A stretch of DNA of 39,480 nucleotides from an uncultured Alphaproteobacteria bacterium (GCA_902619165.1 CACNDI010000020.1:1-39480), one strand, 5' to 3'; shown: positions 16,514 through 25,483, counted from the first letter of the stretch. Numbers and translations: made by a program. The notes: generated by a model not told the origin, from the sequence alone.

Positions 16514-17908
16514 ATGACCGAAATAGTACAAAATAACAATAGTATGAAATTTGATTTACTTGAAACTGGCAACTCTAGCTCGAGTGAACCTGACAGTGAT
16601 AATTTATTTAATAATTTGTTAGGAAGTGTTGATATCGAAAATACTGATCGTGAACAAGATAATCAAATGTCTGTTGATGAAGAGCTACACGCTGATAAGA
16701 ATATTCATGAAATATTGAGTGTTTTAAGCGAGGGTAATTTAAAGTTAGACGAAGATACTATTAAAGATATCAAAATACGATTGAAACATCTTTTTGAAAT
16801 GATAGAGCTGAATGTCGGTAAAGAAGCGAATAAAAGTCCAGAACAAGCACACGGTTTAATCAATGAAAATTTTTTACACCTCATGAAATTCTTAAAAGAA
16901 CTCGAAGGTTTAATCAGTGACCAACCAAATAACAAAAATACAAACAGAAATCTCGATTTGGTTTTGGACAAAGTAAGAACTAAGCTGAATGAACAGTTAA
17001 AAAATATTCTTGGAAAAAAAAGCAACATCAACGTAAAAGCGTTAAACAACGCGAATACCATTACTAACACAGAGCAAATCTCACCGCTTAAAGTTATTCC
17101 AAATGCTCAAAATAAAAATCCAAAAGAACTCGAAGGTAATCAAGGCAGAATAGCGTCTCACGGCAACTCAAAAAAGTCTGACATCAAAATTGATCTTGAT
17201 GCAGATTATTCACAAAAGGCAAAAAGTCTTAAAAGTTCTCATCAACAAGAAAACAAAATAACCCAGATTTCTGAGCTAGGGAATAAAGCCAATGAGAAGA
17301 ATGTGGATGTTGTGAACAAAAATTCCACCAGTGGTATGCTTTCAAAGGAATTAAATTCAGAAACAACTCTTTTTCGTCAGCCTATTACTCTAACTAATAA
17401 ACTAGATACGCCTTTAAACTCGGAATCGCTCAGTGCACAAAAATCTTCGGTCTTCGGCCAAGAAAATAACGGTAAATCGTTTCAAACACTAAATATGTTG
17501 TCAAGGAATTGGGGAGATAAGTTAATAGATAAAATTGAAAAATCGATCGTCGATGGGATCGAACAACTAGAAATTTCTTTAACTCCAAAAAGTTTGGGGA
17601 GGCTTAATGTCACGATAAATTTACACGATACTATTGCTAAGATTAATATTGTAGCTGAAAGTGCCGGCGCCGCCGCACTCTTAGGAGAGGCGGAACAGAA
17701 ACTATCACAGATGATGGAAGCTTCTGGACTTAAGTTGGCATCGCTTCAAACACTTACGCAACAGTTTGGTGGCAACCATAAAGGTAAGGGGCAAGAGCAT
17801 AAGCTTGCTTCAACAGAGAAAAAGAGTAATATCGAAGAAGATTTAAATTTACCACAACACGTTAAAAATATAAATAGTGAAAGCGAAGGGCTTAACCTTA
17901 TAGCTTAA
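16514..17908 (+). CDS. fliK: Flagellar hook-length control protein FliK
   Basis: FliK is the secreted molecular ruler that sets hook length and switches export specificity through FlhB. The 464-residue protein has a long, low-complexity, Asn/Lys/Ser-rich N-terminal region and the conserved Flg_hook C-terminal domain near residues 335-415 (LEISLTPKSLGRLNVTINL, the 'L.P..LG.v.v' motif, then EAEQKLSQMMEASGLKLASL). Its own sigma-54 promoter lies directly upstream; fliL starts 17 bases downstream. The weakly conserved N-terminal region is normal for this family. Confidence 0.9.
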   Translation: MTEIVQNNNSMKFDLLETGNSSSSEPDSDNLFNNLLGSVDIENTDREQDNQMSVDEELHADKNIHEILSVLSEGNLKLDEDTIKDIKIRLKHLFEMIELNVGKEANKSPEQAHGLINENFLHLMKFLKELEGLISDQPNNKNTNRNLDLVLDKVRTKLNEQLKNILGKKSNINVKALNNANTITNTEQISPLKVIPNAQNKNPKELEGNQGRIASHGNSKKSDIKIDLDADYSQKAKSLKSSHQQENKITQISELGNKANEKNVDVVNKNSTSGMLSKELNSETTLFRQPITLTNKLDTPLNSESLSAQKSSVFGQENNGKSFQTLNMLSRNWGDKLIDKIEKSIVDGIEQLEISLTPKSLGRLNVTINLHDTIAKINIVAESAGAAALLGEAEQKLSQMMEASGLKLASLQTLTQQFGGNHKGKGQEHKLASTEKKSNIEEDLNLPQHVKNINSESEGLNLIA

Positions 17909-17925
17909 ATAAGAGGACAGGCAAA

Positions 17926-18501
17926 ATGGCAGAAGAAGAAAAAGAAGAAGAGCCTAAAAAAGGCGGGTTAATGAGAATAATTATGCTTGCTTTAGGAGCT
18001 ATTGCTTTAATAGGAATTGGTGTAGGAGCAGGATATTTTCTATTTGGAGGGACACCAGCTGACCCATCTACAGAAATAGAAGAAATAATTGAAAGAAAGA
18101 TGAAGGAAGCTGAAGAAGCAAAAGCGGCAGAGGAAGCCGCAAATGCTGGACCTCAAAAAAAAGAAGCTCCAGAAGTGGAAAAGTTTATAACGACTTATTA
18201 TGAGTTTCCAGGTAACTTTACAACAAACTTGAGAGGCTCTAGAAAGTTTTTACAAGCGGGAATCGGGGTTTCGACCCAATATGATGAAAACGTCATAACA
18301 AATGTGGAAGATCATCAATTATCTCTAAGGTCTAGTATTTTGGCTGTTATGAGTGAATTTTCTGAACAAGATATTGAGGGTAAATCTGGAAGAGATGCAC
18401 TCGCAAAAGCTATTGCAGCAGAGCTAAACACAAAATTGCAGGCTTTAGAAGGATTTGGAGGTATCGAGAACGTTCATTTTACTTCCTTTATGCTTCAATA
18501 A
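17926..18501 (+). CDS. fliL: Flagellar basal body-associated protein FliL
   Basis: FliL is a single-pass inner-membrane protein that forms a ring around the stator and supports torque. The 191-residue product has a short acidic/basic cytoplasmic start, one membrane helix near residues 17-42 (IIMLALGAIALIGIGVGAGY), a charged Glu/Ala-rich linker and a periplasmic domain (YYEFPGNFTTNLRGSRKFLQ, then DALAKAIAAELNTKL and the terminal VHFTSFMLQ). This matches the family pattern. Ribosome binding site AAGAGGACAGG. fliM follows 19 bases later. Confidence 0.92.
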   Translation: MAEEEKEEEPKKGGLMRIIMLALGAIALIGIGVGAGYFLFGGTPADPSTEIEEIIERKMKEAEEAKAAEEAANAGPQKKEAPEVEKFITTYYEFPGNFTTNLRGSRKFLQAGIGVSTQYDENVITNVEDHQLSLRSSILAVMSEFSEQDIEGKSGRDALAKAIAAELNTKLQALEGFGGIENVHFTSFMLQ

Positions 18502-18520
18502 AAAGGGAATGAGGGCTTAA

Positions 18521-19498
18521 GTGGTATCATCTAGAAAATTATCCAGCGAGGAAGTTGATGCGCTAATTGAGGGTTTGCAGTCCGATGATATTGGAAGTTC
18601 GTCATCTTCTGACTTATCAGAATCTGCTAACGTTAGACCATATAAGTTTGGGTCAGATGAGTTATCTTTGTTGGGAGATTACTACGCTCTAAGGCTTGTA
18701 AACGAAAGATTCGCGCGACAAGCTAGAAGTGTCTTTCTTCCCATGCTGAGAATTCTTCCGCGAATATCTTCTTTTCCTCCGGAAGTGAAAACATTTGATG
18801 AATACTCATCAGGGATTGAAAGCTTTATGAGCCTAACATCCAATAGATTAGAAGAACTCAGAGGGAACATGCTACTGGTTATGGACCCAAATTTTATATC
18901 TATTTTAACAAATTCTTATTATGGTGGACAAATTGAAGCAATAAAGGAAAAGAGAGCCGAGTTTACGAGCACTGAAGAAAGGCTAATAGAGATCGTGTCT
19001 GAAGGGCTTAACAGGATGCTGGAGAAAGCATGGTATGATCTTATGCCAATTACTCTCGTAGAACAAAGTAGAGAGGTCAATCCACAATTCGCTTCATTCG
19101 TTGATAATTCTGAGATGGTGATAATATGCTCTTTTGTAGTTCAATTGCCTGGTGTTGATGCAGCAACCTTTGATGTAATCTATCCTCTACAAACGCTTAA
19201 GCCTATAGCTTCCCAGCTAAGATCTCGAGTTCAAAGCGAGGTAATTGATGATGATTATACATGGAAAGAAAAGTTAGAACGAATGGTTATGGAGATTCCT
19301 TTGAATGTCAGTTGCCGATTGAGTGAACCTACTGTCCAAATGAATAAACTTCTCCAAACCCGAGCAGGTGACACCTTCCCTATATATGTGGGCGAAGGCA
19401 TTGAAGTTTTAATTGAAGATCAATTAGTGTTTTTAAGTGAATTGGGAGAACTTTCTGGACAAGCAGCGGTAAATATAAAGAAAAGATTAAGTAAATAA
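18521..19498 (+). CDS. fliM: Flagellar motor switch protein FliM
   Basis: FliM is the C-ring component that binds CheY-P and transmits direction switching. The start is GTG at 18521 after a GAGGGC ribosome binding site. The N-terminus carries the CheY-binding peptide LSSEEVDALIEGL; the middle domain includes ELRGNMLLVMDPNFISILTNSYYGG, and the C-terminus the SpoA domain (IPLNVSCRLSEPTVQMNKLLQ). 325 residues is standard. Retention of the CheY peptide implies a chemotaxis input encoded outside this window. Confidence 0.95.
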   Translation: MVSSRKLSSEEVDALIEGLQSDDIGSSSSSDLSESANVRPYKFGSDELSLLGDYYALRLVNERFARQARSVFLPMLRILPRISSFPPEVKTFDEYSSGIESFMSLTSNRLEELRGNMLLVMDPNFISILTNSYYGGQIEAIKEKRAEFTSTEERLIEIVSEGLNRMLEKAWYDLMPITLVEQSREVNPQFASFVDNSEMVIICSFVVQLPGVDAATFDVIYPLQTLKPIASQLRSRVQSEVIDDDYTWKEKLERMVMEIPLNVSCRLSEPTVQMNKLLQTRAGDTFPIYVGEGIEVLIEDQLVFLSELGELSGQAAVNIKKRLSK

Positions 19499-19514
19499 CA
19501 AATGGGATCAAACA

Positions 19515-19856
19515 ATGGGTGAAGAAGAAAACATAGAGGAACAAAGTGAAGAGCAGTCAGCTAATATTGAAGAAAAAGATCAAACCACCGCTTCTGCGGA
19601 TAATCTGCGCGTTTTAGAAAATATTGATGTTAAACTGACAGTTGAAGTAGGCAGTGCCGAGCTCAAAATCAAAGAATTACTCAGGCTAAATGAAGGATCT
19701 GTTATTGAGCTAGATAGATTAGCAGGAGACCCATTAGACATATTAATAAATGGGACAATGATTGCTAAAGGTGAGGTCGTAATGGTTGGTGAAAGATTTG
19801 GAATTAGATTTGTTGAGATAGTTGATCCTCAAAAAAGAATTGAGAGCGTCAAATAA
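19515..19856 (+). CDS. fliN: Flagellar motor switch protein FliN
   Basis: FliN forms the lower C-ring with FliM and helps dock the FliH-FliI complex. The 113-residue protein has an acidic, Glu/Gln-rich N-terminal 35 residues and a SpoA domain (ENIDVKLTVEVGSAELKIKE, then LLRLNEGSVIELDRLAGDPLDILINGT and VMVGERFGIRFVEIV). It is the final gene of the fliKLMN unit; a sigma-54 promoter for the next operon lies 83 bases downstream. Confidence 0.95.
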   Translation: MGEEENIEEQSEEQSANIEEKDQTTASADNLRVLENIDVKLTVEVGSAELKIKELLRLNEGSVIELDRLAGDPLDILINGTMIAKGEVVMVGERFGIRFVEIVDPQKRIESVK

Positions 19857-19938
19857 ATAGGTCATTTTTTTGACGTTATTCGTTGAAAATTAATATTTTT
19901 CTTACAAAAGACGGCTAATTTACAAGAATAATTTCTTT

Positions 19939-19952
19939 GGCACAATATTTGC
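19939..19952 (+). promoter_or_regulatory. Sigma-54 promoter of fliOPQR-flhB and downstream genes
   Basis: TTTGGCACAATATTTGCC is a near-perfect sigma-54 promoter: TTGGCAC at -24, TTGC at -12, and GG (19939-19940) to GC (19951-19952) spacing of ten. The predicted start is near 19964, just ahead of the GGAGGCAGGT ribosome binding site of fliO. Confidence 0.9.
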
Positions 19953-19976
19953 CTTTTACTAAGCAAGGAGGCAGGT

Positions 19977-20399
19977 ATGCAAGTTCAAGATATAAGCGTA
20001 ACTCAAATAGTTGTTGTATTACTCTTTTTAGGTGCTCTTATTGTTTTACAACAGTTACTGAAAAATAATAAATTTAGTTTCCAAAGTCATTTAAACAAAA
20101 AGAGAAGAATAAAATTCATTGATGAATTTGCTTTGAGTAATTCCGAGCGAATTAGATTAATTAGAGTTGATAACAAAGAATATCTTTATTTCTTTGTTAA
20201 AGGATCCCAACCAACAATTATTCCTCATGAAGGGAAAAATACATCAACAATTAAGCAAAATATTGAACTCAATACGCTGTCGGATAAAACGACTAACGAA
20301 CCGCGCAATAAGGAAAAATCAACCAGTAAGCCTAACATTTTGTCAGACGCGATATCTAATGCACGAAAAATGAATCCAAAGCTAGGATTTAAGAGATGA
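19977..20399 (+). CDS. fliO: Flagellar export-gate assembly protein FliO
   Basis: FliO is a membrane chaperone for assembly of the FliP ring. The 140-residue product has one N-terminal membrane helix (residues ~10-27, VVVLLFLGALIVLQQLL) and a basic cytoplasmic domain with the FliO-like strand pattern RRIKFIDEFALSNSERIRLIRVDNKEYLYFFV, followed by a Thr/Lys-rich disordered tail. The family is poorly conserved; position directly before fliP, with a four-base ATGA overlap, settles it. Confidence 0.88.
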   Translation: MQVQDISVTQIVVVLLFLGALIVLQQLLKNNKFSFQSHLNKKRRIKFIDEFALSNSERIRLIRVDNKEYLYFFVKGSQPTIIPHEGKNTSTIKQNIELNTLSDKTTNEPRNKEKSTSKPNILSDAISNARKMNPKLGFKR

Positions 20400-21175
20400 T
20401 AAAACTCAAAAATATACTAGCATTGCTACCGATAATATTCTTATTTCTTTTAGCTGGTTCTGCCTTTGCACAGAATGGGATATCAAACTTTGCGGAAGGA
20501 CTCCCAGCTTTGAAAGTTGAAAGCAATGGGGACTCAGAAACAACCTACTCCTTATCGCTACAGATCCTTGCTCTAATGACCGGGTTGACCCTGCTCCCCT
20601 CCATAGTGCTAGGAGCTACTTCGTTCACCAGAATAATAATTGTTTTGTCAATACTCAGACAAGCTATGGGAACGCAACAAACTCCACCAAACCAGGTTCT
20701 TATAGCGATAGCACTTTTCTTAACTTTCTTTATTATGACCCCAACACTGACGGAAATAAATAAAATAGCCCTTGACCCCTATCTTGAAGGGGAATTACCA
20801 GCAAAAACAGCATTATCTAAGGGATCAAATACCCTTAAGGAATTTTTGGTAAAAAATACTAGAGAAAATGATTTATCTATGTTTACGGATTTAATCGGCA
20901 ATGAAGGATATCGTGGTCATGAGGATATACCACTCACCGTAATACTCCCAGCTTTCATTACATCAGAATTGAAAACTGCTTTTCAAATAGGCTTTCTTCT
21001 TTTCCTTCCTTTTCTGGTTATAGATATGGTGATTGCCTCGATATTGATGTCCTTAGGAATGATGATGCTCAGTCCTATGTTAGTCGCCCTTCCGTTTAAG
21101 CTTCTCCTTTTTGTTCTGGTTGATGGTTGGGCAATGACGGTGGGATCGCTGGTAGCAACGTATGTGTCAAATTAA
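20396..21175 (+). CDS. fliP: Flagellar export-gate protein FliP
   Basis: FliP builds the core channel of the type III export gate with FliQ and FliR. The 259-residue product has a cleavable signal peptide (residues 1-26, ending AGSAFA-QNG), then the conserved TSFTRIIIVLSILRQAMGTQQTPPNQVLIAIALFLTFFIM region (key parts TRIIIVLSILRQA and TPPNQVL) and, near the C-terminus, LMSLGMMMLSP with PFKLLLFVLVDGW. Length and motifs are standard. Confidence 0.97.
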   Translation: MIKLKNILALLPIIFLFLLAGSAFAQNGISNFAEGLPALKVESNGDSETTYSLSLQILALMTGLTLLPSIVLGATSFTRIIIVLSILRQAMGTQQTPPNQVLIAIALFLTFFIMTPTLTEINKIALDPYLEGELPAKTALSKGSNTLKEFLVKNTRENDLSMFTDLIGNEGYRGHEDIPLTVILPAFITSELKTAFQIGFLLFLPFLVIDMVIASILMSLGMMMLSPMLVALPFKLLLFVLVDGWAMTVGSLVATYVSN

Positions 21176-21190
21176 AAAAGGAGCCTTGGC

Positions 21191-21463
21191 ATGGAATTCG
21201 ACAAGAACATCACTTATTTAGAAGATGCTTTCTGGCAAATAATTATTTCAGCAGGCCCAGTCCTAATAGTGGCACTTGGCATAGGCCTCTTGATTGGTAT
21301 AATTCAGGCAGCAACTTCGATCAATGAAATGACCTTGAGTTTTGTTCCAAAGTTAGTTCTTGTTCTTCTGACTTTGGCTTTGATTGCAAATTTTATGTTA
21401 ACTGGTCTTTCCGATTACTTTGCGTTTATTTTTGATCAAATAGCCGCAATCGGTCAAGCCTAA
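21191..21463 (+). CDS. fliQ: Flagellar export-gate protein FliQ
   Basis: FliQ is a two-helix subunit of the export channel. The 90-residue protein has membrane helices near residues 14-36 (IIISAGPVLIVALGIGLLIG) and 52-74 (VPKLVLVLLTLALIANFML), with the conserved loop IQAATSINEMTLSFVPK. Ribosome binding site AAAGGAG. Two bases separate its stop from the fliR start. Confidence 0.97.
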   Translation: MEFDKNITYLEDAFWQIIISAGPVLIVALGIGLLIGIIQAATSINEMTLSFVPKLVLVLLTLALIANFMLTGLSDYFAFIFDQIAAIGQA

Positions 21464-21465
21464 AA

Positions 21466-22281
21466 ATGGAACAATCAATTAACGAGATTATTCCAGGCCT
21501 AGGGCTTCACAATATAATAGAAATATTGCTGGCTTTTTTTTTAACTTCCATCAGACTTAGTGCGTTCATTATTGCATCACCTTTTTTTAGTGCACGATTC
21601 ATAATGTTGAGAGTAAGAATAATAATTGCGTTTGTAATTTCAATTGTAGTTTTTTCAATTCAACCTATGGATTTAGACACTCAGGTACTTACCTCTGCCT
21701 ACGGTATCGCTATTATTTTTAAAGAGATTGCTATAGGCGCGACCGCTGGACTAATACTTTCTATAATGTTCTCAGCAGCTTCGTTAGCAGGGGAAAAAAT
21801 TGCAACCAGCGCAGGCTTAAGTTATGCAGCCCAAGTAGACCCAGTTTCTGGCGTCCAGACACCCGTGGTGAGCCAAATTTTGTATCTTTTCCTTATAATG
21901 ATTTTTTTGACAGTTAATGGTCACCTTGTAGCACTAAGGATCATAATTGAAAGTTATAATTTCATCCCTATAGGTACGCTTCCAGTTCCTTCAGCATTAA
22001 TAGATGGTGGAATGGCTGCTTCAGGCTCCATGTTCTTAAATGCATCAATAATTATGATGCCAGTTGTTCTGGTAGTATTACTCATCAATGTGGCAATAGG
22101 AATAATTACTCGATCGGCTCCACAATTAAATTTGTTTTCATTTGGTTTCCCAATCACAATGCTTGGTACTTTTATCGTTTTATATTTTTCCATAAGCAAC
22201 CTAGGATTTGCGTTCTCAGATTTGATTGATTCATCTCTCGACCATCTAATGACAACTCTTGAAAGTTTAAAAGATGGCTGA
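21466..22281 (+). CDS. fliR: Flagellar export-gate protein FliR
   Basis: FliR completes the FliPQR channel. The 271-residue product has six or more hydrophobic helices and the family region IFKEIAIGATAGLILSIMFSAASLAGEKIATSAGLSYA (key part KEIAIGATAGLIL) followed by DPVSGVQTPVVSQILYL; the C-terminus contains IGIITRSAPQLNLFSFGFPITMLGT (key part RSAPQLNLFSFGFP). The last eight bases overlap the start of flhB. Confidence 0.96.
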   Translation: MEQSINEIIPGLGLHNIIEILLAFFLTSIRLSAFIIASPFFSARFIMLRVRIIIAFVISIVVFSIQPMDLDTQVLTSAYGIAIIFKEIAIGATAGLILSIMFSAASLAGEKIATSAGLSYAAQVDPVSGVQTPVVSQILYLFLIMIFLTVNGHLVALRIIIESYNFIPIGTLPVPSALIDGGMAASGSMFLNASIIMMPVVLVVLLINVAIGIITRSAPQLNLFSFGFPITMLGTFIVLYFSISNLGFAFSDLIDSSLDHLMTTLESLKDG

Positions 22282-23428
22282 AGAAAACCAAGATGGACAG
22301 GAAAAAACGGAAGAGCCTTCCCAACGCAAAATTGACAAACATAAAGAAGACGGAAAGGTTTTAAGTTCCAAAGAAATGTTTGTTTTCACAGGGATTGCAG
22401 CAGCTTTGTTGCTTATGTACGCTTTTTCTTTTGCATTTAAACCAATTTTATTTGAATGGGGAAATCTATTTGTTTTCACAGGAAATGACAAGCTGGACGA
22501 TTTACCAACAACAAAATCACTAGATGCTTTATTTTTTATAATAAAAATCTCTCTATATGTTGGCGTGCCAATGTTAGTCGTTGTATTGGCTACGCAATTT
22601 GCCGTTGGAGGTATAAATTTTGCACCCAAAGCCCTTTCTTTTAAATCTAATAGAATTAATCCGTTAAGTGGATTAAAAAGAATGTTCTCCTTAAAGAGTT
22701 TAGTTGAGCTCGGAAAAGCATTATTAAAAGTCGGTTTGTTATTTGCAAGTGCTATTGGCGTAATTTATTATTTGCTGCCCCAAATACTGCGAATAACAGA
22801 TGGTAATTTAAAGACTGGGCTAGAACTCACTCAATCTTCTTTTCCACTCTTGATAGGAGCCTTGCTGATTTGTTTATTGATAATAGCGGCAATAGACTAT
22901 TTTTATCAAAGGTACGAGCACATTAAGTCTCTTCGAATGACCAAGCAAGAAGTTAAAGACGAGTATAAACAGACGGAGGGTTCCCCTGAAGTAAGAGCGA
23001 AAATAAGGCGACTTCAAATGGAAAGTGCCACGAAATCTGCAAAGCAGCAAGAAGCTTTAGAAAATATGGGTGAAGCCACAGCTATTATAACAAACCCAAC
23101 GCATTTTGCTGTTGCTCTCAAATACGAAGTTGGGCAATTAGGAGCCCCCAAAATCATTGCGATGGGTAAAGGACTGATTGCAAAAAGGATAATAGATATC
23201 GGCTCTGAGAAGAACATAACAAGTTTTCGAAGCCCACTACTCGCCAGAGCATTATTTTTTACAGGAGAAATTGGAGAAGAGATCTCTGAAAAGCTTTACA
23301 ATGCGGTGGCAGTAGCACTAGCATATGTTTATAAACTAGATAGAGGGGAAGATATAGTAACCCCAGATATTGATGTTCCAGAGGATTTAAGATTCAATGA
23401 AAATGGAAAGATTTTGAAGGAGAATTGA
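22274..23428 (+). CDS. flhB: Flagellar export switch protein FlhB
   Basis: FlhB controls substrate switching from hook to filament export. The 384-residue product starts with the conserved GQEKTEEPSQRKIDKHKEDG segment, has four membrane helices, and carries the autocleavage motif NPTH (around base 23095, in AIITNPTHFAVAL). This is followed by the conserved KYEVGQLGAPKIIAMGKG and FRSPLLARALF. Length is standard. Unlike many gamma-type clusters, the gene is not followed by flhA but by four small accessory genes. Confidence 0.97.
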   Translation: MAEENQDGQEKTEEPSQRKIDKHKEDGKVLSSKEMFVFTGIAAALLLMYAFSFAFKPILFEWGNLFVFTGNDKLDDLPTTKSLDALFFIIKISLYVGVPMLVVVLATQFAVGGINFAPKALSFKSNRINPLSGLKRMFSLKSLVELGKALLKVGLLFASAIGVIYYLLPQILRITDGNLKTGLELTQSSFPLLIGALLICLLIIAAIDYFYQRYEHIKSLRMTKQEVKDEYKQTEGSPEVRAKIRRLQMESATKSAKQQEALENMGEATAIITNPTHFAVALKYEVGQLGAPKIIAMGKGLIAKRIIDIGSEKNITSFRSPLLARALFFTGEIGEEISEKLYNAVAVALAYVYKLDRGEDIVTPDIDVPEDLRFNENGKILKEN

Positions 23429-23429
23429 T

Positions 23430-23657
23430 ATGCCTAGAAGAAGCCACGAATCTCTTGGAGACTATATAAGTTCCGCTTGCTTTGGAGGAGTTGCTTTTCT
23501 ATCCCTATTAAACGGTCTTGAAGCATTTTATGCAGGCAATATTTTAAGAGCTGTAGTTATTTGGATTGTCTGTTTTTTGTTGTGCTTAGCTGTCTTTAGA
23601 TATGCAATAGCTCGCCTTTTTGACTCTATAAATGAGAAAAAAAATAGAAAATCATGA
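23430..23657 (+). CDS. Small two-helix membrane protein of unknown function, 75 aa
   Basis: The ATG follows AAGGAGAATTGAT, an excellent ribosome binding site, one base after the flhB stop. The product has two predicted membrane helices (SACFGGVAFLSLLNGLEAFY and LRAVVIWIVCFLLCLAVF) and basic ends. I do not recognise a family. It shares four bases with the next gene, so it belongs to the fliO-flhB transcript. A role in export-gate or motor biogenesis is possible but only by context. Confidence 0.8.
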   Translation: MPRRSHESLGDYISSACFGGVAFLSLLNGLEAFYAGNILRAVVIWIVCFLLCLAVFRYAIARLFDSINEKKNRKS

Positions 23658-23848
23658 TAACTTGTAATCAATGCATTCATTTATTTATTACACATGATCC
23701 TAGACGAAGGTGGGGTTGTCGAAAGTTTGGTTTCAAGTCGTCAAGGATTCCTTACCAGGAGGTTATGGCAACAACTGGCATGAAATGTGCTTACTATAAA
23801 CGTAGAAATGTAGAAAAGACAATTGAATCTCGCAGGAGGTCACATTAA
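23654..23848 (+). CDS. Small four-cysteine, zinc-ribbon-like protein, 64 aa
   Basis: The start overlaps the previous stop (ATGA) and the stop overlaps the next start (TAATG), so it is embedded in the operon. The protein begins MITCNQCIHLFITHD and contains RRRWGCRKFGFKS and then TGMKCAYYKRR. Cysteines C4, C7, C22 and C45 are placed like a small zinc-binding fold. I recall similar short proteins with 'C..C.H..IT.D...P.GC..FGFKS....P' in other bacteria, always uncharacterised, but cannot confirm that here. It could be a metal-dependent regulator or assembly factor. Confidence 0.8.
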   Translation: MITCNQCIHLFITHDPRRRWGCRKFGFKSSRIPYQEVMATTGMKCAYYKRRNVEKTIESRRRSH

Positions 23849-24597
23849 TGAGTTCAGATCTAAGTACAATCGAAGAAAGTATTAAAATCGCCCTAGATGC
23901 AGCAGACGCGGCGACTGATGTAACCTCTGAATACAACAAAGTAAAAAGAGAGCATAAAAAACTGGAGACACAAGTGAAGCAAATACATCGTTATACGACT
24001 ATAATTTTTGGAAGCTCTATGATCGCAGCAATAGTAGCGATGATATTTTCATCCGTGCTCTATTTCCGCTCAATGTCAGACTTGAGCGTGATGACTACTA
24101 CAAATAGAGAGGCTCTTGTAATTTTTGCAGAAAATGTTGATGATCTCAAAGATAACGTCAAAGCTTTATCAGTGGCCATGGAGAGTCAGGTAGCACTCGA
24201 AAAACAGAATGCGAAATTAGTAGAGGAGTTATCTTCTTTGAGAAAAGAAATTTCTGTTGCAACAAACGCTCTCGCCAGCAGAGTGCTTGAACAAAACAAA
24301 GGCTTACAAGACGCAATGACTAAAAATACAGAGCAAGCGGTTAATATATTTGCTGAAAAAATAGCCCAATCATTTGAAAAAAGGCTTAATGAGCTTAGTA
24401 AAGGAATTGACGCTTATCAAAATGAACTCCTCGCTTCTTTAAAGAACATTAATACTTCTTCCTCTGACAATATGGTAATGGAAGAGATATCTAAGTCTCA
24501 GAACCAATTAACAAAAGAAATCAGATCTCTCTATAAAAAGAACGAAGAAATATTCAGTAAAATTAAGAGCTCAGATGGACTGATTAAATTCCCATGA
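23848..24597 (+). CDS. Membrane-anchored coiled-coil protein of unknown function, 249 aa
   Basis: The ATG follows GCAGGAGGTCACATTA. The N-terminal ~45 residues form a cytoplasmic helix (ending EHKKLETQVKQIHRY), a single membrane span lies near residues 51-72 (IIFGSSMIAAIVAMIFSSVLYF), and the remaining ~175 residues are long coiled coil (for example ALEKQNAKLVEELSSLRKEI and KRLNELSKGIDAYQNELLASL). The second half resembles the helical-hairpin style of sensory or cell-pole scaffolds but has no MCP signalling motif. Co-transcribed with flhB and the PDZ-like gene 19 bases downstream. Confidence 0.8.
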   Translation: MSSDLSTIEESIKIALDAADAATDVTSEYNKVKREHKKLETQVKQIHRYTTIIFGSSMIAAIVAMIFSSVLYFRSMSDLSVMTTTNREALVIFAENVDDLKDNVKALSVAMESQVALEKQNAKLVEELSSLRKEISVATNALASRVLEQNKGLQDAMTKNTEQAVNIFAEKIAQSFEKRLNELSKGIDAYQNELLASLKNINTSSSDNMVMEEISKSQNQLTKEIRSLYKKNEEIFSKIKSSDGLIKFP

Positions 24598-24616
24598 TTT
24601 CTTGGAATAAGCTACT

Positions 24617-25483
24617 ATGCAAGATTTAGATAGTCAACAATCAGAGAGTGAAAACGAGGACTTCATTAAGCCAGAAATGTCCGACACAAATTCTATTGCA
24701 TTAAACGAAAGTTCTTCTGAAGAAGCACAACTGCAAACTTTCTTAAAGCTTAAAGAGCATGGCCAATCTTCTAGAACTAAAGCTTTAAGACTGAAAGAAA
24801 ATGATGTGATAGTTGCGGTAGATGGAAGCAGTTATCACGAGAGCATAGATAAATTGGTTGATCTACTGTCCAGTGGAGAAGAAGATGACATGTGGCTCTT
24901 AACGGTATGGAGGAATGGCAAGTTTTTTGAGATATTTACCAGAGGTCCATTAGGTGGAATTTTTGAATTCACTCGTCCTGAGGAGTCTCAGATGATTATG
25001 GAATTGTTTCAGAAAAGGGAAATGGGACAGAAAGAGGAATACCGTATTTTTGAGGCACTGAGAGACGTTAAAAGAGTCGTAGATGTCTACGATACGACAC
25101 ATTCTCAGCTCGCAGTTATCTTACCTCCAGTATGGTTGCTGCAACAGAAAATGTGGGAGCCATTGCTAGCAATACTTTGTGTCTACCTTATCACCTTCAG
25201 CGTAAACATATATCTTTTTATATTAGCAGTCGTTTTAGTAAGCCTCTATTTAAGAAAAGGCCAAGTCACTCTTAGAAGAAGCTACGGGCTGTTTCAGGAT
25301 CGGCAAGTATGGGCAATAGTTGCGGCAAGATCAGATAAAGAAGCTCAAGAGATGTGTCGAAACCTCGATGAAAAAGTTAATTTTATAAATGCCGTTGTAA
25401 AACCTTATAAAAAGGAAGTTCATAAGCCTAGGAAAAAAAATAAATCAGGAAATGTTCTCAAAGCCTCACAACAATACACGTAA
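24617..25483 (+). CDS. PDZ-like membrane protein of unknown function, 288 aa
   Basis: An acidic, Ser/Glu-rich N-terminal ~45 residues precede a PDZ-like segment (ALRLKENDVIVAVDGSSY, then LVDLLSSG and WLLTVWRNGKFFEI, residues ~56-108), where the 'L..ND.I..VDG' turn is typical of PDZ carboxylate-loop proteins. A linker helix leads to a hydrophobic hairpin (residues ~181-212, PLLAILCVYLITFSVNIYLFILAVVLVSLYL in outline) and a basic C-terminal domain. Both soluble parts are probably cytoplasmic. Last gene of the fliO operon. No known family recognised; a scaffold role at the flagellar base is conjecture. Confidence 0.8.
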   Translation: MQDLDSQQSESENEDFIKPEMSDTNSIALNESSSEEAQLQTFLKLKEHGQSSRTKALRLKENDVIVAVDGSSYHESIDKLVDLLSSGEEDDMWLLTVWRNGKFFEIFTRGPLGGIFEFTRPEESQMIMELFQKREMGQKEEYRIFEALRDVKRVVDVYDTTHSQLAVILPPVWLLQQKMWEPLLAILCVYLITFSVNIYLFILAVVLVSLYLRKGQVTLRRSYGLFQDRQVWAIVAARSDKEAQEMCRNLDEKVNFINAVVKPYKKEVHKPRKKNKSGNVLKASQQYT

